Positions 58,301 to 64,000 of a DNA stretch of 64,000 nt are shown in pieces. Position 1 is the stretch's first letter. Each line of letters starts with the position of its first letter. A program made the position numbers and the translations under genes. This stretch comes from Tetrastigma voinierianum. Taxonomy: Eukaryota > Streptophyta > Magnoliopsida > Vitales > Vitaceae. The stretch is taken from the NCBI GenBank assembly GCA_016808115.1, contig JAEQBH010001143.1, positions 920,306 through 984,305 of the forward strand, written 5' to 3'. The notes under the pieces were generated by a model. The model saw only the letters and a list, made by a program, of their open reading frames with translations, was not told where the DNA came from and did not search any database.

Positions 58301-59628
58301 GTTTAATTTTGTATTCAATCAAAGCGTTTCTTGACGATAAAACGTATTAAGATATTTGAATTCACGAAAAATTGGTCGAATGACATTCCATTCCCCGTTA
58401 TATAAAATAATGAAACTATTTAAATGATCTTTAATGTGATGAAATAACAATATTATATGTTCCACATTAAAAGCTTTACTATTTATTTATTTTCAATAAA
58501 AAAAAGAAATTGATAAAATTGATTACTATAAATTTGATATAAAAATTTTAAAAAGTTCTTAAAAAAGAAAAAGTAACATTTAAAAAAAGTAACTTTTTAT
58601 TATCTTCTATTATTTTTACTTGTTTTCTAAGTCTTGTGTGAAAAAAATTATATATGAATAATTTAAAAATAAGAACGTACTTAGATATTAAAATTATTTT
58701 TTAAAATAATTAAAATAATTATTTTTATTCATAGTAGCTAATTTAATCATTTTCTTTTGTATTAAAAAATGAACATATAACAAAAACCTAATGTGAAAAG
58801 GGTAATATTATAACTTTTTCACCTTGTAAGAATGTTTGGAGTTATCAAGCCATGAAACCCGCTCTAGGGCATGACAATCATTTCATACTAAACATCATTC
58901 TCTTATAATTGAAAGATTTTCGATCATCAAATTCCTAGTTAGGACAATAAATATAATGGGAAAAGTAGGTTTGTATACACTCGTAGAAAAGTTATTGAAC
59001 ATAAATGATGAAAAAATGATTTTAAGGTTATTAAAAACACACCCTATATGAAAAAAATAATTGGTCTTTATTGAAAAAGTCCCTTAAACCTAAAAAAACT
59101 TTGGATTATCACATTTATGTCTTACATGTCATCAACAAGCAAAAGAGAGAAAAATTTAGAGCTCAAACATTTGAACTCTTGGACATTCGAACCTGCCCGT
59201 CTTGACCTTGAACATCAAACCTCACGAACCTCTATCTTTCATTCATTTTGGTTTTCGGAGGACATTGTGTGCATTTTGCCTATACCACAAGGTAAAGAAT
59301 TTGCCATTTGACAAGTCTTTCCCACAGCTAATCTTTGACATCGAAAGCGAAATAGGGTACATATCGGGGTCTTCCCAACCTTTGTGGCCCTTTTTCTGTT
59401 AGTTCGATAAATGGGTCAAATGGGTTTGCTTCAAATGGTTTTCTTTTGAAGAAGGTTTTTTTTTTTTTTGTAAAAATTGTTTCTTTGATCCTTAGTGTTT
59501 GTCTTCTTTGGGCAATGGCTGTTATGGTTTTTGGTGAAGAGACATGCCTCAAAATTTTAATATTTTCTTTATGTTTTCTTTTGACTTTCGGTAGTGTTAT
59601 TTTGTTAGAATTTCTTACAATATTTTTT

Positions 59629-60036
59629 ACTGTAATATTTACTACCATAATATATTGGATCTACTATCATAATTGACATATCTACTACTATAATATGGTT
59701 GATCTACTACCATAATTGTAATATTTACTATCAAAATATATTGGATCTACTACTGTAACTGTTATATTTACTACCATAATATGTTTTATCTACTATCATA
59801 ACTGTAATATTTACTACCACAATATGTTGGATCTACTATTGTAACTTACGTGTCTACTACCATAATTCAATTTGTTTGAGTGCTTTTTTTTAGTAGACAT
59901 TACTCATGTATGTTAAAAAAATTGTAATTAATTTGCATCGAGTTATAAATATACTAGCATAACTATCTTAAATGGCTTAACAATAGATTTGATCTACTAT
60001 CGTAACTATCTTATCTACTACCATAATAGGTTGGAT
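59629..60036. repeat. Minisatellite with TCTACTACCATAAT units
   Basis: Repeated GGATCTACTATCATAACTG and TAATATTTACTACCATAATATG half-units of about 21 bp make a higher-order period of about 42 bp, roughly ten half-units to 59866. A short gap follows, then three more near 59950-60036. Confidence 0.75.
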
Positions 60037-60188
60037 ATCGAGTGGTAGATCAAGGAAAGACTTATTCATGATTTATTAATAACACAATCTAAATCAAAGG
60101 ACTGATATGTTCAATATGATTGGATGTGTTACTAATGAGTCTTCAAATTGAAAATTAGAAAACAATTTATAGATTTGAAGAAGTTGAC

Positions 60189-60688
60189 GAATGAAATGTT
60201 TTGTTATGTCTGTGAAGGTGGCGAATTGGTGTAGAATGCAAATGGGTTAGTTGGATATAAGGACGGTTAGGTCATCACATTTTATGTGAATGTGCAAATT
60301 TCATATGTTGAATTTGTGTCAACAATTTATTGTAAGTTTAATGTTATTAAATTTAGGTACCAAATTAGATGTAATTGCATCGGACGTTTATCTTACTTTC
60401 GCCTATGTGACTAAATTAATTCATCATGTTCAAATCTGATTCTTTACCTTGAAATTGCACACATGCTTGAGGTGAGAATGTAAATTGATGCTTTCCCGCT
60501 TTGTTCTGTTTGGACAAATCGATTGGTTAAAATGAGACTAACTGCTGAGATTCAAAACCATGGTAATTATGGACATGTTGATGTAATTTCATAAACTTTG
60601 TAAATACCACATCATCAATTAGATGTTGATACATTATTTTTTGGTAAGACCTTAATATCGGGTTATTCATTTTATAACTTAGGGAAGT
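60189..60688 (+). pseudogene. N-terminal fragment of a second MULE transposase
   Basis: The open stretch FCYVCEGGELV, then NANGLVGYKDG, ITFYVNVQISYVEFVSTIY and FRYQIRCN follow the pattern of the PB1-like N-terminus of plant MULE transposases (GGEW..N..G...Y.GG....V....SY.ELVSK.Y). Two stops interrupt it. It runs into solo LTR D, and no later transposase domain is found in the window. Confidence 0.5.
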
Positions 60689-61883
60689 TGATGAGTCTAA
60701 AACTCATCCATTTGTAAGCTCATTTTCAAGTTTTATTTCGAGGCTTAAAAGTTCATTTTAATGCAAAATTATGGAGCTTTCACCCAAATTTATGTTTTGC
60801 AGGAAATTAAGCAAAAGAAAGCAGAATTCAGCATAAAAATGAGTAGAAATCAGCATTGTGCAAAGAAAGGGTCAATGTCGCGACATCAAATTTCCAGTGT
60901 CGCGACATTATGTGGAGAGAAAGGTGTGTGACTAATGCAATGTCGCGACATCGGAATTTGAAAGAGGTGAAGGCAAAGATAAGCCAATATCGCGACATCA
61001 CAATTCAATGTCGCGACATCAAAAGTAGCATCAACAGTCGAATTATATCAGACATCCAATGTTGTGACATTGCCATGACATGGCTACGACATTAACTGCA
61101 GTAAAAAGAACTTAAATGTTTAAATGTTGCGACATCACCACGACATCGTGGTGACATCATAACAAGCCTCAACCAATGAAGACATCAATTGAATGTTGTC
61201 TCGACGTTAAAGCAATGTCGCGACATCATATCAAAGCAGCCTGAGTTGAAGTTTAACAGACCAATGTCACGACATCGACAACAGGACTAGCAGGAAATGT
61301 CGCAACATTAGATCAAAGCAACTTAGGTGGTGAGACTAGTCCAATGTCGTGACATCGGACTAATGTCGCGACATCAACTACAACATTGGCAGAGGGCTTC
61401 AGAACAATAGGATTCAATGTCGTGACATTAATTAAATGTCGCGACATCAACTTAAGGTGATCAAGATGAACATTAAGGAGCTAATGTCGCGACACCAAGT
61501 TGGCAATGTCGCAACATCAACTGAAATGATCAAAACTGCAGAAGCAATGTCGTGACATCAACAAGTTAACTACAAGCAATGTCGCGACATCAGGGCAGGT
61601 AATGTAAGAGTAGTTAATCTTTAGACTTTCAAAAAATCAATCCTCGTGGGAATGATATCCGTACTTATTTTGTCAACTTTATTACTTGTATGACTTGTGT
61701 ACTTGTAGTGATTTAGACCAAAACCATATTTTAATTGCAAATCATTACTTATAAAGCAAAAAGACAGATTTTATATATTCAGTCAATCAACTTCTGGCAT
61801 TACTGTTGGGGATTGAATAATCTTTGGTGGTAATGCTAAGAATCAGTAGTTTTTGGTGTATGTTCTAAATCAGTTCTGAAATA
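60689..61883 (+). mobile_element. Solo LTR D, related to element C
   Basis: It begins TGATGAGTCTAAAACTCATC like the element C LTR. It carries the same palindrome type and a GGGAATGATATCCGTACTTAT block (61638-61658), and ends near a primer-binding-site-like sequence. GAAGT is found at 60684-60688 and again at 61884-61888, a possible target duplication, although the end before it (TGAAATA) is not CA. An alternative end is AATCA near 61845 with GTAGT. No internal coding region is attached. Confidence 0.65.
60870..61595. repeat. ATGTCGCGACAT palindrome array in LTR D
   Basis: About 18-20 units in 725 bp, roughly half perfect (AATGTCGCGACATC). The rest are mostly single CpG-to-TpG/CpA variants. 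It starts about 180 nt into the LTR. Confidence 0.9.
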
Positions 61884-61933
61884 GAAGTACCAATTGTATA
61901 TGTGCCCTAACCCGAAGCTGCTCATGAACATAT

Positions 61934-63335
61934 TGATGAGTGCTCAAATTACGTGTTTTTACCTACATATTTTAATTTGAGCACTTATTACAATAAAACC
62001 TCTGATTTAGCCTGTTATTGGTTCCTAATCATGAAACTAATGAATATAACAAGTTTATGTGTTTTTGTAGGTAAATAGGTGCAATAAGCAATTTTTTGAG
62101 CAAATAGAGGCAAGCAACAAGTAATCCCAAGGTTGCTAGCACACTTGAGACATGTACAAGGATGAAAATAATAAAAAATTGAAGCTTGGAAGAGGAAACC
62201 AAAAAATTTGCACGGCCAATCAACACTTCTGAACTTTTTTCGATTACATGATGACCTATAATGGCATTATTATTGGCACATATGGATTCTAGACTTCTCA
62301 AGCTTTCCATAGAGCCTAAGATTGTCAAATTTGGAGCCCAGACACAAAAGTTATGGCTTTGGTAAGTCAAGAAGAAAAATCAATCAAGTCTTATCCGTCC
62401 AATTTTGCAGTGACTACATGGTCACTGCAAAAATTTCCAGTGATGAATAGTGACTACGAAAATTGCAATTTTAGCTCAAATTAGAAAGTTAGACTATGAC
62501 AATTGGTGGGGAGATTCTTGGAATGATTAGAAAAGGAAAGAAACACAAAAAGGAAGGTTCTCTTACCCTTAATTTAAGTTTATAAAAAGAGATGAAGCCG
62601 AGAAGAAAAGGGAGTTCAACAAGGAGATGAGGCGGTGGAAGTTTGGAGGATCGAGCCAAGGAATTCTTCCACGGAGGACGTGAAGCCCGACCTGGGGACA
62701 CCTACAACCATCTTTTTTTTTTTCTTCTATGTTTTCTATGTTTTTTTTTGTTTTTTGTTTTTTTGCTTTGTTTTTAATTTAGATATGTTTTAGTTTACAT
62801 TTTTTCTGGGTTCAGATGCTTAGTCGGGGCTATAGACATGGTTTTTGGGGTTTAAATTGTAATTTTTCAGTACAAGTTATTTTAATATATTGATGTCTTT
62901 CATTCAGAATTTAGTGCTTGTAATTGTTTCATGACCAATTACATGATTTCTGATATACTTGAAACCAGGAGATGAGGATATGGGATTGCAGGAGCGATGG
63001 ACCATGTGATGAGTAGGTGACTAGGGTTTCAGTATGGGTGAGACTAGATGGGTGTGCTCTCTAGATATATGTTAATTCCGGGGAATGATAAGCTAGGGTC
63101 TTTTGGTTGGGTCGTTGAGACATCTAGAGAGATCAATGATAGGATAGGTTAATCGACCTCATTATATGATTTTAAGGCTTTAGGATTAAATCAGACCTTA
63201 ACCAAGGTGAAATCAGAAACCCTAGATTTTTCTTCAAAATTAGGTTAAAAATCAAAAATCATTTTCTTAGGTCATCCAAACAAAACTAGGGTTAAATTAG
63301 ATTGGTATATGATAGAGTTAGTCCCTGAGGGTTTG
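61934..63335 (+). repeat. LTR E (Athila/Tat-like), truncated by F
   Basis: It begins TGATGAGTGCTCAAATTACG, the same start as the LTRs of A and B. A TATA motif (TTTATAAAAAGAG, about 62578-62590) is followed by a leader-like stretch. At 63336 it runs into the end of a minus-strand LTR, so its own 3' end is not seen. Confidence 0.5.
62578..62590 (+). promoter_or_regulatory. Candidate TATA box in LTR E
   Basis: TTTATAAAAAGAG about 650 nt into the LTR, ahead of a GC-richer stretch that would be the transcribed R region. Confidence 0.4.
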
Positions 63336-64000
63336 TGTGGCCTTACTATCCCGAGGTCCGTTTGACAGCCGTCGGCAGAAAACCTATAGATATCGGGTCC
63401 CTTTTGATATCACCTCCCACATGTCTCATATATCAAGACCCGTTCTGCGTATTGATTCCACCGATATACAAAAATATATGATAGACTATAATCATAGCCT
63501 CTTTATAGTCCCTTTGATACCAAAAAAAGGAGTACGTATTTTAGTTATGCTCGAATATAATATAAGACAAAAAAACAAACAAAACAAAGTCGTGTCTGGC
63601 TCTCATCCCATATGCGGTCCCATAGGCGGGCCTGTTTGCACATTGGACTATGCGAAGGGGGTCCCAGCAGGGTGAGCAAAGCCCGGTAGTGATAATACTC
63701 CCTACAAGGGTTATTCCTACCTAAGTGTTCATGCGTGATCAAACATACACACATTCGATTAAAAATATGCACATTCCTACCAGGAATGTCTTTACACATG
63801 CCATGGATGAGAATGTGACTCACCTATCCATGTCACGAGTCCTCCTGGAGCTCCCTCACACAATACCTAAACCTATGTGTGAGCGACCGTCATTTTCCAT
63901 GACATCCAATGATCATTTCTTTGACTCATTACATTTTATATTCATATTTTTTCATTTACAATTCTCTTTGTTAGTGGGTTAGTGGATTCTTGGTGTCGTA
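63336..64000 (-). repeat. LTR F, chromovirus-like, runs off the window
   Basis: The minus-strand 3' end is ...AAGGCCACA at 63336. Its last 500 nt resemble the solo LTR at 53304-54698: AACGGA..CTCGGGATAG..GGCCACA against AACGGATACCCACGAGG..GTCCACA, and GCTTTGCTCACCC..GGGACCCCC against GCATTGCTCACCCC..GGGACCCCC. The other end is outside the window. Confidence 0.55.

Noticed and set aside
60676..60688. Polypurine tract in front of LTR D (TTAGGGAAGT)
   Set aside because: It would imply an attached interior, but the upstream sequence reads as MULE coding and lacks the GGACAAGCAA block. Probably coincidence.
60870..61595. Possible CRISPR-like array of regularly spaced ATGTCGCGACAT repeats
   Set aside because: Units are 10-12 bp palindromes with irregular spacing of 15-60 bp, inside a plant retrotransposon LTR; there is no leader or cas gene and the context is eukaryotic.

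Overview
The window looks like nuclear DNA of a flowering plant, probably a eudicot. It has AT-rich intergenic DNA, intron-containing genes with GT/AG junctions, plant-specific families (a wall-associated-kinase ectodomain, an EIX2-like receptor-like protein) and stacked, decayed LTR retrotransposons of the plant Athila type. I cannot name the species. Almost every coding stretch, in host genes as well as transposons, carries small indels. Some of this is real decay and some may be uncorrected assembly error.

Host genes sit in the left third: the first exon of a WAK-like gene (1-341, minus); the C-terminal remnant of an LRR receptor-like protein (10301-10879, plus); an actin-depolymerizing factor gene (11698-14408, minus); and a five-zinc-knuckle protein of the ZCCHC9 type (15731-19084, minus). 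The receptor-like protein was broken by a copia-type element. The LTR of that copia element was then hit by Athila-like element A (1394-10163, minus; 5-bp target duplication TTGGG).

The rest of the window is mainly one old Mutator-like (MULE) transposon on the minus strand, stretching from about 57.2 kb down to 20.35 kb. It carries a MuDR-type transposase followed by a plant-mobile-domain (PMD) ORF. Three insertions pulled it apart: a solo LTR in the transposase (53304-54698, target duplication CTCTA); Athila-like element B (24905-50604, minus) in the PMD ORF; and a second solo LTR in the PMD ORF (21465-24210, duplication GATGC). Element B is itself split by a 16.9-kb autonomous-type Athila element C (26731 to about 43655, plus). 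C has gag, protease, RT, RNase H, integrase and an accessory ORF between LTRs of about 3.1 kb. Taking the insertions out leaves roughly 7 kb of MULE.

The right end (57.3-64 kb) holds short tandem repeats, a second MULE N-terminal fragment, a solo LTR related to element C (D), another LTR (E), and a minus-strand LTR (F) that cuts into E and runs off the window.

Two patterns go beyond routine annotation. First, elements A, B, C and D all carry family-specific arrays of palindromes with a TCGCGA core. These start about 180-300 nt into the LTR and, in A, B and C, recur just downstream of the conserved TTGGGAGG motif that ends the coding region. Second, elements A and B keep gag, protease and the accessory ORF but both pass straight from protease to that motif, with no RT, RNase H or integrase. 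This suggests a non-autonomous gag-protease lineage rather than two independent deletions.
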